64,000 nucleotides of DNA from Imhoffiella purpurea (GCF_000585215.1 NZ_AONC01000028.1:61685-125684); one strand, 5' to 3'; shown: positions 1 through 8,397, counted from the first letter of the stretch. A program made the numbers and translations. The notes: generated by a model from the sequence alone, not told the origin.

Positions 1-613
1 CGCTGACCACGCCCACGCCCTGCAGCCGCTTCTTGACCACGGCATTGTCGAAGAAGATGCGGTCGTACTCGGGCAGGCGCGCCTCGAGCGTATCCAGCAA
101 CCGGGTCAGATGCTCGGGCAGGTCCTCCGGGAGGTCGCGCTTCACGCCGCCCGGATAGATGTACATATGGTAGACGCGACCGCCGGTGATGGCCTCGAAG
201 AGGTCGAGGATGTAGTCGCGCTCGCCGACCGCCCACTGGGGCACGATCTCGTGACCGATGGACCCGCCCTGACCGGCGAGCCACAGCATATGTGCCTGAA
301 GCCGCGCCAGCTCGAGGATCATGACCCGGATGTACTGGGCGCGCTCGCTGACCTCGAGCCCCAGCAGTTCCTCGACGCCGCGCGCGAAGTTCTCCTCGTT
401 GGGGTCGGGTTCGGGCACGCAGATGCGGCAGACGATGGTGAAGGCCTGGATGACGGTGCGCCGCTCGATCAGCTTCTCGAAGCCGCGGTGCAGATAGCCG
501 ACGTGGGTCACGGCCTTGACGATGGTCTCGCCGTCCAGGTCCAGCTCCAGGCTCATGTTGCCGGTGACGCCCGGATGCTGGGGCCCGTGGAAGATCTTGA
601 TGGTGTCGCTCAT
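1..613 (-). CDS. NuoD/hydrogenase large subunit-like (MbxL-type), 5' part
   Basis: The gene starts at an ATG at 613 and runs off the window edge, so only the first 204 codons are seen. The N-terminus carries the NuoD/NiFe large-subunit signature GPQHPGV (residues 10-16) and LHRGFEKL (about 40-47), followed by a CRIC motif at residues 62-65 where [NiFe] hydrogenases have the first CxxC pair. The His that follows this motif in true hydrogenases is missing. In complex I this subunit frames the quinone site; in group 4 hydrogenases and MBX/MBS it is the catalytic large subunit. The start overlaps the NuoC-like stop by 4 bp (ATGA), so translation is probably coupled. Because of its Mrp-type neighbours I read it as the large subunit of an MBX/Ehr-like complex, not of standard complex I. 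The C-terminal cysteine motif is outside the window. Confidence 0.85.
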   Translation of the reverse strand, partial: MSDTIKIFHGPQHPGVTGNMSLELDLDGETIVKAVTHVGYLHRGFEKLIERRTVIQAFTIVCRICVPEPDPNEENFARGVEELLGLEVSERAQYIRVMILELARLQAHMLWLAGQGGSIGHEIVPQWAVGERDYILDLFEAITGGRVYHMYIYPGGVKRDLPEDLPEHLTRLLDTLEARLPEYDRIFFDNAVVKKRLQGVGVVS

Positions 614-1215
614 GCGCCGCCCTCCCCCGGCTCGGGCTTGGAGACGGCGGGCGCGGGATCGGCCTTCGCCGCCGGCGGCGCCTTCGCGGCCTTCTTGGCC
701 TCCTTGCGCCTGCGGATGGCCTCGCGCACGTCCTGGTTGTCCTCGCGCCCGGAACGCATCTCGTAGGTCTCCTCGACGAACTTGAGGGTGTCGAACTCGC
801 GCCGCATCGGCGGGATGCCGGTCCAGCCCTCGAGCATGAAGTCGCCCAGACTGGGGTGACCCTCGATCGAAATGCCGAACATCTCGTGCAGCTCGCGCTC
901 GAAGACCTCGGCCTGGGGCCAGAGCGGGATGGCGGTCGAGATGGCCTCGCCGTCGCGACCGATCCAGACCTGCACGACGAGCGAACGATCGCGCTCGGCC
1001 GTCTCCAGGACATAGGACAGGCAGAAGACGTCCTCCTCCATCCAGTCGGTGCAGGCGATGGTGGCCAGGGTCGCGAAGCCGTGCTGTCGCTGCAGCTGAC
1101 CGAGCAGCGAGAAGAGCTGGGCCTTGGGCACGCGCAGGAAGGCCTGATCGGGCCGCCGCTGGCTCTGCTCCAGGATCTCGAAGCCCGGCAGCTTGGGCAA
1201 AAGGTCTTCCAGCAT
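610..1215 (-). CDS. NuoC-like 30-kDa subunit (MbxK-type)
   Basis: A 201-residue protein of the NuoC/NDUFS3 family. It has the core ERELHEMFGISIEGHP (about residues 108-123) and the following GWTGIPPMRREF, equivalent to the Nuo ERE..D.FGI..EGHP..R signature. It is a peripheral-arm scaffold that packs against the NuoB- and NuoD-like subunits. The C-terminal ~45 residues are Lys/Ala/Pro-rich (RRRKEAKKAAK) and probably disordered, a tail not usual for NuoC. The ATG at 1215 shares one base with the upstream NuoB-like stop codon (TGATG), which fixes the start. Longer upstream frames would overlap the conserved NuoB-like gene and are rejected. Confidence 0.85.
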   Translation of the reverse strand: MLEDLLPKLPGFEILEQSQRRPDQAFLRVPKAQLFSLLGQLQRQHGFATLATIACTDWMEEDVFCLSYVLETAERDRSLVVQVWIGRDGEAISTAIPLWPQAEVFERELHEMFGISIEGHPSLGDFMLEGWTGIPPMRREFDTLKFVEETYEMRSGREDNQDVREAIRRRKEAKKAAKAPPAAKADPAPAVSKPEPGEGGA

Positions 1216-1847
1216 CAGACGACGCCCCCGGCGTGATACCAGTCGCAGGTATAGGTCGGGGGTATCTGGTCGCCCAGCACCTTGCGCTGGTTGGCCTTGT
1301 ACCAGTCGATGTGCTCGCGGTAGTGATGATAGCCGCCCTTCTCGCCGTTCTTGATGCGCCCCTGCAGGGCGACGAAGCCCTCGATCAGGGCCTCGGGCCG
1401 GGGCATGCAGCCATTGACGAAGATGTCGACCGGGATGTAGCGGTCCACCTGCTTGATGGTGTTGTAGGAGTCCCAGTACATGCCGCCGTTGATGGTACAG
1501 CTGCCCAGGGCGATCACGTACTTGGGCTCCTGCATCTGCTCGTAGCTGCGGATGACCCGGCGCAGCGTCTTGAGCGCCAGATAGCCGCTGACGATGAGCA
1601 CGTCGGCCTGACGCGGCGTCGCCGCGCCGACGATGCCGAAGCGCTCGGCATCGAAACGGCTGGTCATGAGCGGGCGCATCTCGATCGCCCCGCAGCCGGT
1701 GCCGTAGGCGAGCACGAAGAGGCTCCTGTGCCGCATCCAGGAGACCAGACGTTCGAGCACGCCCTGCCGGATCGACTCGGCCTCTCCCGGAACCTCGAGC
1801 ATGGCCTGCTCGCATTGAAAACCTTCGCATTGGGTCTTGTGGTACAT
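1215..1847 (-). CDS. NuoB/hydrogenase small subunit-like (MbxJ-type)
   Basis: A 210-residue NuoB-family protein that would carry the terminal [4Fe-4S] cluster (N2 or proximal). Cluster ligands are visible in TGCGAIEM (about residue 52), GSCTINGG and NGCMPRPE. Complex I NuoB has adjacent cysteines (CCAIE); here only one is present (CG-AIE), the pattern of group 4 hydrogenase and Ehr/MBX small subunits. This supports a hydrogenase-related complex over standard NADH dehydrogenase. It overlaps the NuoH-like stop upstream and the NuoC-like start downstream by one base each. Confidence 0.88.
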   Translation of the reverse strand: MYHKTQCEGFQCEQAMLEVPGEAESIRQGVLERLVSWMRHRSLFVLAYGTGCGAIEMRPLMTSRFDAERFGIVGAATPRQADVLIVSGYLALKTLRRVIRSYEQMQEPKYVIALGSCTINGGMYWDSYNTIKQVDRYIPVDIFVNGCMPRPEALIEGFVALQGRIKNGEKGGYHHYREHIDWYKANQRKVLGDQIPPTYTCDWYHAGGVV

Positions 1848-2761
1848 CAGGCGCTCCAGGAGGGTAGCCAGACGGTCAGGATCACCCCCAGAACGCCGAG
1901 CCCCAGCGGGACCTTCCAGAAGAAGTCCACCGCCTGCTCGGTCTTGAGCCGGGGAAAGACCATGCTGATCACCGTCGTCAGCAGGAAGAGGGAAAATGCC
2001 TTGGCGATGAGGACCAGGATATTGGTGGCCCCGCCCAGGAAAAGATCGACCAGCAGCACCAGCTTGGCGATGGACATCATCATCCGCTGGGTCATGAGCA
2101 CGCCCAGCAGCCGGCCGCCGAACTCGACCCGCGGCCCGGCATAGACCTCGACCGGCGCCCCGACCACGTCGAAGGGCGCGCCGTGCTGGCTGCCGATGAA
2201 GGGCAGCAGGATGACGCAGAAGGCGATCGGGTTGGTGACGATGCCCCAGTGGGCCAGACTGTCCTGCGCCGCCATGATGGCATGCACCGAGGCCGTCTCG
2301 TGCTGCAGCATCACCATGGCCAACCCCAGGAAGAAGGGGACCTCGAGCCCCATCAGCCGGGTCAGACCCCGGGTCACGCCCATGACGCCGAATGGATTGC
2401 CGCTCGACCCCACCGCCAGCGCGTTACCCAGCGGGCCCACCACCAGCAGATAGATGATCAGGATCAGGTTGCCGTACTGGGAAAAGCCCTGCAGCCAGTC
2501 CGAGTCCTTGAGAAAGGGGACGAAGAGCACCGTGGTGAAGGCCCCGGCCATGATGATCATGGGACCGAAGAAGAACATGGGACCGTGGATCAGGGTCTCC
2601 GACTTGAAGAAGAACTTCATGTTGTCGAAGAGGTTCTGCCAGATGGTCGGCCCCCAGCGGCGCTGGACGCGGGCGTTGAACTGGCGGTAGAAGCCGTAGA
2701 AGAGGAAGCCCATGACGTAGCTGACCCCGATCATGGCCAGCGAATCGACGACGGCGTGCAT
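1847..2761 (-). CDS. NuoH-like membrane subunit (MbxM-type)
   Basis: A 304-residue integral membrane protein with about eight hydrophobic segments, related to NuoH/ND1/MbhM, the subunit joining the peripheral arm to the ion-pumping membrane arm. The family feature RRWGPTIWQNLFDNMKFFFKSE follows the first membrane helix, and GAPFDVVGAPVEVYAGPRVEFGG matches the conserved loop near the quinone or substrate tunnel. A GTG codon lies three bases upstream of the chosen ATG and could be used instead. The start overlaps the stop of the upstream antiporter gene. Its place before the NuoB-like gene, rather than after NuoG as in nuo operons, matches MBX gene order. Confidence 0.85.
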   Translation of the reverse strand: MHAVVDSLAMIGVSYVMGFLFYGFYRQFNARVQRRWGPTIWQNLFDNMKFFFKSETLIHGPMFFFGPMIIMAGAFTTVLFVPFLKDSDWLQGFSQYGNLILIIYLLVVGPLGNALAVGSSGNPFGVMGVTRGLTRLMGLEVPFFLGLAMVMLQHETASVHAIMAAQDSLAHWGIVTNPIAFCVILLPFIGSQHGAPFDVVGAPVEVYAGPRVEFGGRLLGVLMTQRMMMSIAKLVLLVDLFLGGATNILVLIAKAFSLFLLTTVISMVFPRLKTEQAVDFFWKVPLGLGVLGVILTVWLPSWSA

Positions 2762-4536
2762 CACAGCCCTCCCAACATAGACTGAGCGGCGAGACTCGCC
2801 GCGAAGACCACCACGGCGATCAGGATCCAGATCTGGGGCCGGCCGACATAGAGGCTACCCAGCAACGCCGCCGCGGCACGCATCTGCCCCGCCAGCCCCA
2901 GGTAGAAGCCGCGCGTCCCCCGGCGCAGGATCCAGCCGACCAGCGGGATGCGATGCAGTTCGCGCCCCATGCCGGCACCATAATGCAAAGGCGTCCCCTC
3001 GGTTGGGACCTCGCCCGCATAACTCAGATCGTAGGGGCTGCCCGCGCGATGCATGCGCCCGCGCAGCAGGAGAAAGATCCCGGTGACCAGCACGAAGGCG
3101 ATGATGAAGACCAGCATGAGGACGACGCCGTCGTAGCCGCCGTAGGTGGTGGTGAGCTCCGCCCAAGAGGCCCCGCCGATCGTCTCCATCCCCAGCGCGA
3201 CCAGCACCGGATCGATCAGGACCTGGACCGGAAGTCCGGGCAGAAACCCGAACAGCACCAGCAGCGCCATGAGGATCACCTGGGGCACCAGATAGATCAA
3301 GGGCGCCTCGCGTGCCTCCCGCGCCTGCGGCGAATTGGCATGCCCCAGGAACGGCCCGTAGATCAGCTTGTAGCAGTAGATGAAGGCCGCCGTGCTGGCC
3401 AGGATCATGGCCGCGAGCAGCAGCAGCCAGCGGGCGTCGACCAGCGAGACGAAGATCAGATACTTGGCGGCGAACCCGGGCAGCGGCGGCATGCCGGCGA
3501 GCCCGATGATGCCGATCAGCACCCCGAAGAAGGAGACCGGCATCCGCTCGATCAACTTGCCGAGATCCTTGAAGCGGCGCTGCCCGGTCTGCAGCACGAT
3601 CCCGGCGACGCTGATGAAGAGCAGCACCTTGACCAGGGTATGCACCAGGGCGAGATAGAGCGCCCCAGCAAGGGCCAGCGAACTGCCGACGCCGATCGCC
3701 GTGGTGATGTAGCCGACCTGGGCGATGGACGAATAGGCCAGCAGACGCTTCATGTCCTCCTGTGCGATCGCCTTGTAGGTGGCGACGACGGAGGTGACGA
3801 CACCGATCCAGGCCAGCAGATATCCGGCCGCGGGGCCCTCGAGCAAGCGGCCGGCGAGGCTCGTCAGGGCATCGGGGAAGAGCGTCAGCAGCAGAATCAG
3901 TCCGTAGACCCCCATCTTGGAGATCGCGCCCGAGAGGAAGGCGCTGAAGAGATCCGGCGCCTGGTCGTAGCTGCTCGGAACCCAGATGTGCAGCGGCAGG
4001 GTTCCGACCTTGATGAGAAAGGCGAGCCCGAGCAGAACAGCCAGGATCAACTCTTGGCCGAAGGTCGTACCGGCCAACGGACCGATCCGGAAATCGCCGC
4101 TGAGGCTGTAGTAGAACAGAATCCCGGCCAGCAGCAGAAAGGCCGAGGCCAGGTTGAAGAGGATATAGGACTGCGAGGTCTCCAGATCCGCGCGCGGCGA
4201 GCGCAGCAGAAGCAGATAGCTGCTCCAGGTCATGATCTCCCAGCCGATGAAGAAGCTGATGAAATCGCCCGCGAGCAGCAGGAGTTCCATCCCCAGCACG
4301 AGCGGGACATAGAGCGCCAGCGACGACCAGTCGAGGGGCCGGCGCAGCATGGGCAGGGCGACCAGGGGGGCGGCCACCGCCAGGAGCACCATGAAGAATC
4401 CGGCCAGGGGCGTCAGCGTCAGGCTGAGCCGCACCCCGTCGATCAGGGTCCAGGAGAGACTCCCGTCCCAAGCCAGCAGCAACAGGCCCGGGCTCAGAGA
4501 GACGATAAGGAAGAGAAGACGGAGAATCGCGCTCAT
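2761..4536 (-). CDS. Second MrpD/NuoL-M-like antiporter subunit (MbxH''-type)
   Basis: A 591-residue polytopic proton-translocating antiporter-family protein (Proton_antipo_M). It contains GWEIMTWSSYLLL (helix 5 Glu), the pump Lys region LIKVGTLPLHIWVPSSYDQAP, KRLLAYSSIAQVGYI and the later ALVHTLVKVLLF and GLAGMPPLPGFAAKYLIF motifs. A C-terminal extension of roughly 100 residues after the last core helices ends in two more hydrophobic stretches; MrpD itself is near 490 residues. The ATG at 4536 overlaps the upstream mrpD-like stop by 4 bp, which rules out the longer open frame. A second MrpD-like gene directly after the first is characteristic of MBX (H' and H''). Confidence 0.85.
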   Translation of the reverse strand: MSAILRLLFLIVSLSPGLLLLAWDGSLSWTLIDGVRLSLTLTPLAGFFMVLLAVAAPLVALPMLRRPLDWSSLALYVPLVLGMELLLLAGDFISFFIGWEIMTWSSYLLLLRSPRADLETSQSYILFNLASAFLLLAGILFYYSLSGDFRIGPLAGTTFGQELILAVLLGLAFLIKVGTLPLHIWVPSSYDQAPDLFSAFLSGAISKMGVYGLILLLTLFPDALTSLAGRLLEGPAAGYLLAWIGVVTSVVATYKAIAQEDMKRLLAYSSIAQVGYITTAIGVGSSLALAGALYLALVHTLVKVLLFISVAGIVLQTGQRRFKDLGKLIERMPVSFFGVLIGIIGLAGMPPLPGFAAKYLIFVSLVDARWLLLLAAMILASTAAFIYCYKLIYGPFLGHANSPQAREAREAPLIYLVPQVILMALLVLFGFLPGLPVQVLIDPVLVALGMETIGGASWAELTTTYGGYDGVVLMLVFIIAFVLVTGIFLLLRGRMHRAGSPYDLSYAGEVPTEGTPLHYGAGMGRELHRIPLVGWILRRGTRGFYLGLAGQMRAAAALLGSLYVGRPQIWILIAVVVFAASLAAQSMLGGL

Positions 4537-6008
4537 GACCCGGCCCCCAGCACGGCACTCAAGGCCGCTCCACGATCGAGCAGGGCCTGGGCGCCCTCGA
4601 TGAAGAGATCGTCGACGAGGAAGGGCGCGACCCCGAGCAGGACGATGAGGCCGGCGGCCACGGCGATGGGCGCATAGCCCCAGCGCTCCACGGCTCGCGC
4701 CTCGGGGAGATCGGCCCGAGGCTCGTAGAGCACCTTGATCCAGCGGAAGTAGTACCCGGCCTCGATCAGGGCCGCCAGCAGGACGAGCGCGACCGGCCAG
4801 AAGACGCCGGCCTCCGCGAAGCCCTTGAGGATCCACAGCTTGCTGGCGAATCCGTTCAGGGGCGGCAGCCCCATGACCGCGAGCGCGCCCAGGACGAAGA
4901 AGGCCGCCGCCAGGGGTCTGGCCCGGCCGGCCCCGGCGAGATCCGCGAGCCGCGCCGAGACGAAGCTGCGCATCAGGACGGCGGCGGTCAGGAAGAGCAC
5001 CAGCTTGATCAGCGTATGATTGGCCATGTGGAACAGCCCCCCGGCCGTGGTCGCCTCCGCACCGAAGCCGAGCGCCAGCGCGATGAGCCCGATCTGCCCG
5101 AGCGACGAATAGGCCAGCATGCGCCGCATGTCGTCCTGACGCAGCGCCACGACCTCGGCGACCAGCATGGTGGCCGCGCCCAACCCCATCAGCCAGGCGC
5201 CCGCGACCCCGGGATCCGCCAGCAGCAGAAAGACCAGGTGGAAGAGCACGAAGAGGAAAGCCTTGACCAGAAATCCCGAATAGAGACCGGCCACCACCGG
5301 ATGGCTGCCCTGATAGATGTCCGGAACCCAGAAGTTGAAGGGGAAGAGTTCGGCCTTGATGCCCAGTCCGACCAGCATCAGCAGACCGATGAGAATCTGC
5401 ATCGGGCCCGGGATTCCGGCGAAGCCCTCAGCGATCGCGGCCAGATTGAGCTGGCCGATCTGCAGATAGACCAGCACCACCGCGAAGAGGAAGAAGACGG
5501 CGGCCACCGAACCGATGAGGAGATACTTGAGCCCGGCCTCCAGAGCCGGGGCATCGCGCCGCAGCGCGCTCAAGGCATAGGCGCTGACCCCCGAGATCTC
5601 CAGGAAGACATAAAGGTTGAAGAGATCCCCCGTCAGCACCATGCCGTTGCAGCCGGCGATCAGGAGCAGCAGGAAGATGAAGGCCCGACGGTCGCGCAGA
5701 TAGGACTCGCCGTCGCCCAGCCAGATGAAGGCGGTCGCCAGGAGCCCGGTGAAGCTGATGAGGGCGACCAGGATCCAGGAGGCGCTGTCCAGCTGAAGAT
5801 GGATCCCCAGGGGCGGCGCGATGACGATGGTCTCCACCAGCGGCGCGATCCGAACCTCCGGCAGGAGCGCCAGGGCCAGCAGCAACAGCACGGCCGGCGT
5901 ACCGACCAGCAAGGGCATCAGCAGCCGCAGACGGACCCACAGCGGCGAGGCGAAGGCCAGCAGCAGCGGGAGTGCGACGAACCAGACGGGCGTGAGCGGC
6001 AGGGTCAT
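4533..6008 (-). CDS. MrpD-like antiporter subunit (MbxH'-type)
   Basis: A 491-residue membrane protein of MrpD/MnhD length. Conserved elements include DLFNLYVFLEISGVSAYAL (helix 5 Glu), GIKAELFPFNFWVPDIYQGSHP (pump Lys and discontinuous helix), MRRMLAYSSLGQIG, HMANHTLIKLVLFL and MGLPPLNGFASKLWI. It should form a proton channel in the membrane arm. It overlaps both neighbours by 4 bp, so the operon is tightly coupled. Function in Na+/H+ exchange or redox-driven pumping cannot be separated by sequence alone, but the downstream NuoH/B/C/D-like genes favour a redox-driven pump. Confidence 0.88.
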   Translation of the reverse strand: MTLPLTPVWFVALPLLLAFASPLWVRLRLLMPLLVGTPAVLLLLALALLPEVRIAPLVETIVIAPPLGIHLQLDSASWILVALISFTGLLATAFIWLGDGESYLRDRRAFIFLLLLIAGCNGMVLTGDLFNLYVFLEISGVSAYALSALRRDAPALEAGLKYLLIGSVAAVFFLFAVVLVYLQIGQLNLAAIAEGFAGIPGPMQILIGLLMLVGLGIKAELFPFNFWVPDIYQGSHPVVAGLYSGFLVKAFLFVLFHLVFLLLADPGVAGAWLMGLGAATMLVAEVVALRQDDMRRMLAYSSLGQIGLIALALGFGAEATTAGGLFHMANHTLIKLVLFLTAAVLMRSFVSARLADLAGAGRARPLAAAFFVLGALAVMGLPPLNGFASKLWILKGFAEAGVFWPVALVLLAALIEAGYYFRWIKVLYEPRADLPEARAVERWGYAPIAVAAGLIVLLGVAPFLVDDLFIEGAQALLDRGAALSAVLGAGS

Positions 6009-6388
6009 CGGGGCTCCTTCAGCTCGGTCAGACTGGCGACGTCGGCCCGACCGGTCAGGCGGTGATATTGGATGGCCAGGCTCACGCCCAGCGCCAGCAC
6101 CGCGAGGCCGATGACGATGGCCGTCAGCGTCAGCGCCTGGGGCACGGGATCGGCCATGTGGGTGAAGGAGCGGAGCCCATCGGAGAGGATCGGCGCCGTC
6201 TCGCCCGGAGAGGTCGCCAGTCCGATGAAGAGCAGATACACCGACAGCTCCATCAGCGCGATGCCGATCAACACCTTCAGCAGGTGCCGTTTGGCCAGCA
6301 GGCCGTAGAGACCGATGAAGAAGAGGATCAGGGTTCCCAGTACGACGATGCCGTGGAGCACCCCGGGGTCATTCAGGAAGGCCAACAT
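6005..6388 (-). CDS. MrpC/NuoK-like subunit (MbxG-type)
   Basis: A 127-residue protein with three hydrophobic helices. It is related to MrpC and NuoK, with FFIGLYGLLAKRHLLKVLIGIALMELSVYLLF carrying the conserved helix-2 Glu of the MELSV type and PVPQALTLTAIVIGLAVLALG near the C-terminus, the diagnostic DPxPQALxLTAIVI motif. It probably forms the half-channel next to MrpD. It overlaps mrpD by 4 bp and follows the mrpB-like gene after a 73-bp gap. Confidence 0.88.
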   Translation of the reverse strand: MLAFLNDPGVLHGIVVLGTLILFFIGLYGLLAKRHLLKVLIGIALMELSVYLLFIGLATSPGETAPILSDGLRSFTHMADPVPQALTLTAIVIGLAVLALGVSLAIQYHRLTGRADVASLTELKEPR

Positions 6389-6461
6389 CGCCTACAACTC
6401 CTCAATACAACTCGAGTGGCCAGCATTCAGCCGCCAGCGGCTGAGCGGCCACGGAAAAGGG

Positions 6462-7238
6462 CTAGGCGTCCGATGCCTCGACGGGCGGATCGGCCGATTG
6501 CCGGGCATCCCGCTCCAGCATGTCCCCAAAGATAGCGGCGACCTCCGCCCCGACCTTGACCCCGACCAGAGAGTAGATGATCGGGATCACGCCCGCGCTC
6601 AGCAGGCGTCCCATCTCCGCGACCGGATGGGGGAGGAAATTGCCGAGGAAGGTCGCCGTCCCGACCAGCGTCAGTCCCAGAAGCCCCATGAGCACGAAGC
6701 CGCTACCCGAGAGCGACTCGAGCAGTCCGATTCGGCCATGTTCTAGACGGAAGGCCGGATCGGCCAGCATGCGCAGGAAAAAGGCCGTGGCGATGATGAC
6801 GCCGCCCTGGAAGCCGCCGCCGGGAGAAAGGTGGCCGTGCAGCACCACATAGACGCCCAGCAGGATCAGGATGGGGAACAGAAGACGGACGCCCGTCACC
6901 ACCATCTCGTTGGGCGGCGTGCCGGACGCCCCCAGGATCCCGCCGTCCGCCGGCCTGCGGCCGCCGAAGAGCAGACCGATCCCGGTCGCCGCTAGGAAGA
7001 GTACGGTCACCTCGCCCAGGGTATCGAAGCCGCGATAGCTGACCACGACCGAGGTGACGGCATTTGCCGAGGCCGTCTCGGCATTGCGCTCGAGCAGGGC
7101 GTCGCCGACGCTCGCCGACTGGCCGTCCAGCCCGAATTGCAGGAGAACGCCGAGGAGCGCGGCGAACAGCCAGCCGCACAGCAGGACGAGCAGCAGCGTC
7201 TTGACGCTGACCCTCTTGCGCAGTGGAACGCCGGTCAT
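6462..7238 (-). CDS. MbhE-MrpB fusion membrane subunit (MbxF-type)
   Basis: A 258-residue protein with two recognisable parts. The first ~95 residues contain TSVVVSYRGFDTLGEVTVLFLAATGI, the motif found at the end of MrpA and in MbhE. Residues ~115-240 are an MrpB/MnhB domain with TGVRLLFPILILLGVYVVLHGHLSPGGGFQGGVI. MrpB is usually ~140 residues, so this is a fusion of two subunits that are separate in Mrp and MBH operons. The ATG at 7238 overlaps the upstream DUF4040 gene's stop by 4 bp. A long in-frame extension upstream would read through that gene and is rejected. Confidence 0.85.
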   Translation of the reverse strand: MTGVPLRKRVSVKTLLLVLLCGWLFAALLGVLLQFGLDGQSASVGDALLERNAETASANAVTSVVVSYRGFDTLGEVTVLFLAATGIGLLFGGRRPADGGILGASGTPPNEMVVTGVRLLFPILILLGVYVVLHGHLSPGGGFQGGVIIATAFFLRMLADPAFRLEHGRIGLLESLSGSGFVLMGLLGLTLVGTATFLGNFLPHPVAEMGRLLSAGVIPIIYSLVGVKVGAEVAAIFGDMLERDARQSADPPVEASDA

Positions 7239-7489
7239 TTCAGCTCCTTGTCTTCGTATCGGCCGAACTGGCGGACCCCCATGAGCAGCACGAAGCTGCT
7301 GGCGGCCACGCCGATCGCGGCCTCGGTCAAGGCGACGTCGGGCGCCTGAAACAGAAAGAACTGCCCGACGGCCCCCAGGCTCACGAGCGAGAGACCGACC
7401 ACGGATTGCAGGAGATCGTCCTGCGAGATGGCGATCCAGGCCCCGGCGATCATCCAGGCGAAGAGCAGCAGTGCGAGCAGAGCGGTCAC
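7235..7489 (-). CDS. DUF4040 / MbhD-like small membrane subunit
   Basis: An 84-residue protein with about three hydrophobic helices. It carries the DUF4040 (MbhD, MrpA C-terminal) pattern QSVVGLSLVSLGAVGQFFLFQAPDVALTEAAIG, where PDVALTEAA is the most conserved stretch. In Mrp antiporters this domain is the tail of the large MrpA protein; here it stands alone, as in MBH/MBX-type operons. It overlaps the mrpG-like gene and the MbhE-MrpB fusion by 4 bp each. Confidence 0.85.
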   Translation of the reverse strand: MTALLALLLFAWMIAGAWIAISQDDLLQSVVGLSLVSLGAVGQFFLFQAPDVALTEAAIGVAASSFVLLMGVRQFGRYEDKELK

Positions 7490-7857
7490 GAGCGCACCTC
7501 CTGAATCGCCTCGTCGCCGTCATCCGGCCGGCTCGCCGATCCTGCGGTCTGCCGGGTCGCGTAGTCGTCCTGGACCAGCCGCGCGCCGACCGTCCCGCTG
7601 CGATGCGCCGCACGCGCGAGCACCGAGGAGCTGATCGGGTTCGTCAGCAGGATGAAGAGCGCGAGCAGCAGCAGACGCGGCGCCCACTCAGGCGTCACGC
7701 AGGCGGCGCCGAACAGCATGAGCAGCGAGCCCATGGTGGTCGACTTGGCACCGGCGTGCATCCGCGTGAAGACGTCCGGCATGCGGATCAGACCGAGACC
7801 GCTGACCCAGAAGAAGAAGGCGCCTCCCAGCATCAACCCATAGCCCAGAAGCTCCAC
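7486..7857 (-). CDS. MrpG-like subunit
   Basis: A 123-residue membrane protein matching MrpG/MnhG: a first helix, then GLIRMPDVFTRMHAGAKSTTMG, which corresponds to the family core RxPDxxxRxHAxTKxxTxG, and two more helices. The C-terminal ~30 residues are hydrophilic (GSASRPDDGDEAI) and extend beyond typical MrpG. It begins immediately after the mrpF-like stop codon and overlaps the DUF4040 gene by 4 bp. Confidence 0.85.
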   Translation of the reverse strand: MELLGYGLMLGGAFFFWVSGLGLIRMPDVFTRMHAGAKSTTMGSLLMLFGAACVTPEWAPRLLLLALFILLTNPISSSVLARAAHRSGTVGARLVQDDYATRQTAGSASRPDDGDEAIQEVRS

Positions 7858-8154
7858 TCAGACCTCCTTCTCGAGAAAACGACCAAAGAGTACGACCCCA
7901 GCGAATCCGACCAGGGCGAAGACGAAGGCGACATCGAGATAGATGCTCCGGCCCTCGAGGATCGCGAGCAGCGCCAGCAGGGAGATGAAGAGAACGCTCA
8001 GGGTATCCAGGGCCAGAATCCGGTTCGGGGCATCCGGCCCCTTGATAAAGCGCCAGAGAATCATGGCGATGGGTGGCAGCAGGATCAAGACAAGCGCAAC
8101 GAGCATACGACGCCCCGGGGCTTCGAGAGTAATAGCGATAAAGGCCGGAAACAT
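7858..8154 (-). CDS. MrpF-like subunit, first gene of the operon
   Basis: A 98-residue protein with three hydrophobic helices and the MrpF features KGPDAPNRILALDTLSVLFI and YLDVAFVFALVGFAGVVLFGRFLEK. Compared with typical MrpF, the N-terminus is about 16 residues long; an ATG at 8106 would start exactly at the first helix and may be the true start. No clear Shine-Dalgarno sequence precedes either ATG. This is the first recognisable gene of the complex: no mrpE homologue lies upstream, since 8155-8397 is non-coding and alr follows. Confidence 0.8.
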   Translation of the reverse strand: MFPAFIAITLEAPGRRMLVALVLILLPPIAMILWRFIKGPDAPNRILALDTLSVLFISLLALLAILEGRSIYLDVAFVFALVGFAGVVLFGRFLEKEV

Positions 8155-8397
8155 ATGGACGGGACATGCGCGTCCGACCGCGTAGATCGCCGATCGCGAC
8201 GATCGATGGGGCGAGCCAACGCATGCCTCGCCACCTGACCCCGACTATTTGATCCCTCTCGCGATCAAAATGCGCTGACGCATATCAATCGATCCGAGAC
8301 TGGATGCGTCGGCCGACCGGCGGAAATTCTATAGGGGCCAGGTTACGGGGCGTCCAGAGAATGCGAAATGTTGATTTCGGTCAAGACCGCGAACCGA

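Noticed and set aside
1..8154. Standard complex I (nuo) operon
   Set aside because: The NuoB-like protein lacks the tandem Cys, Mrp-type genes replace nuoA/J/L/M/N, and NuoH precedes NuoB. This fits an MBX/Ehr-like complex better.
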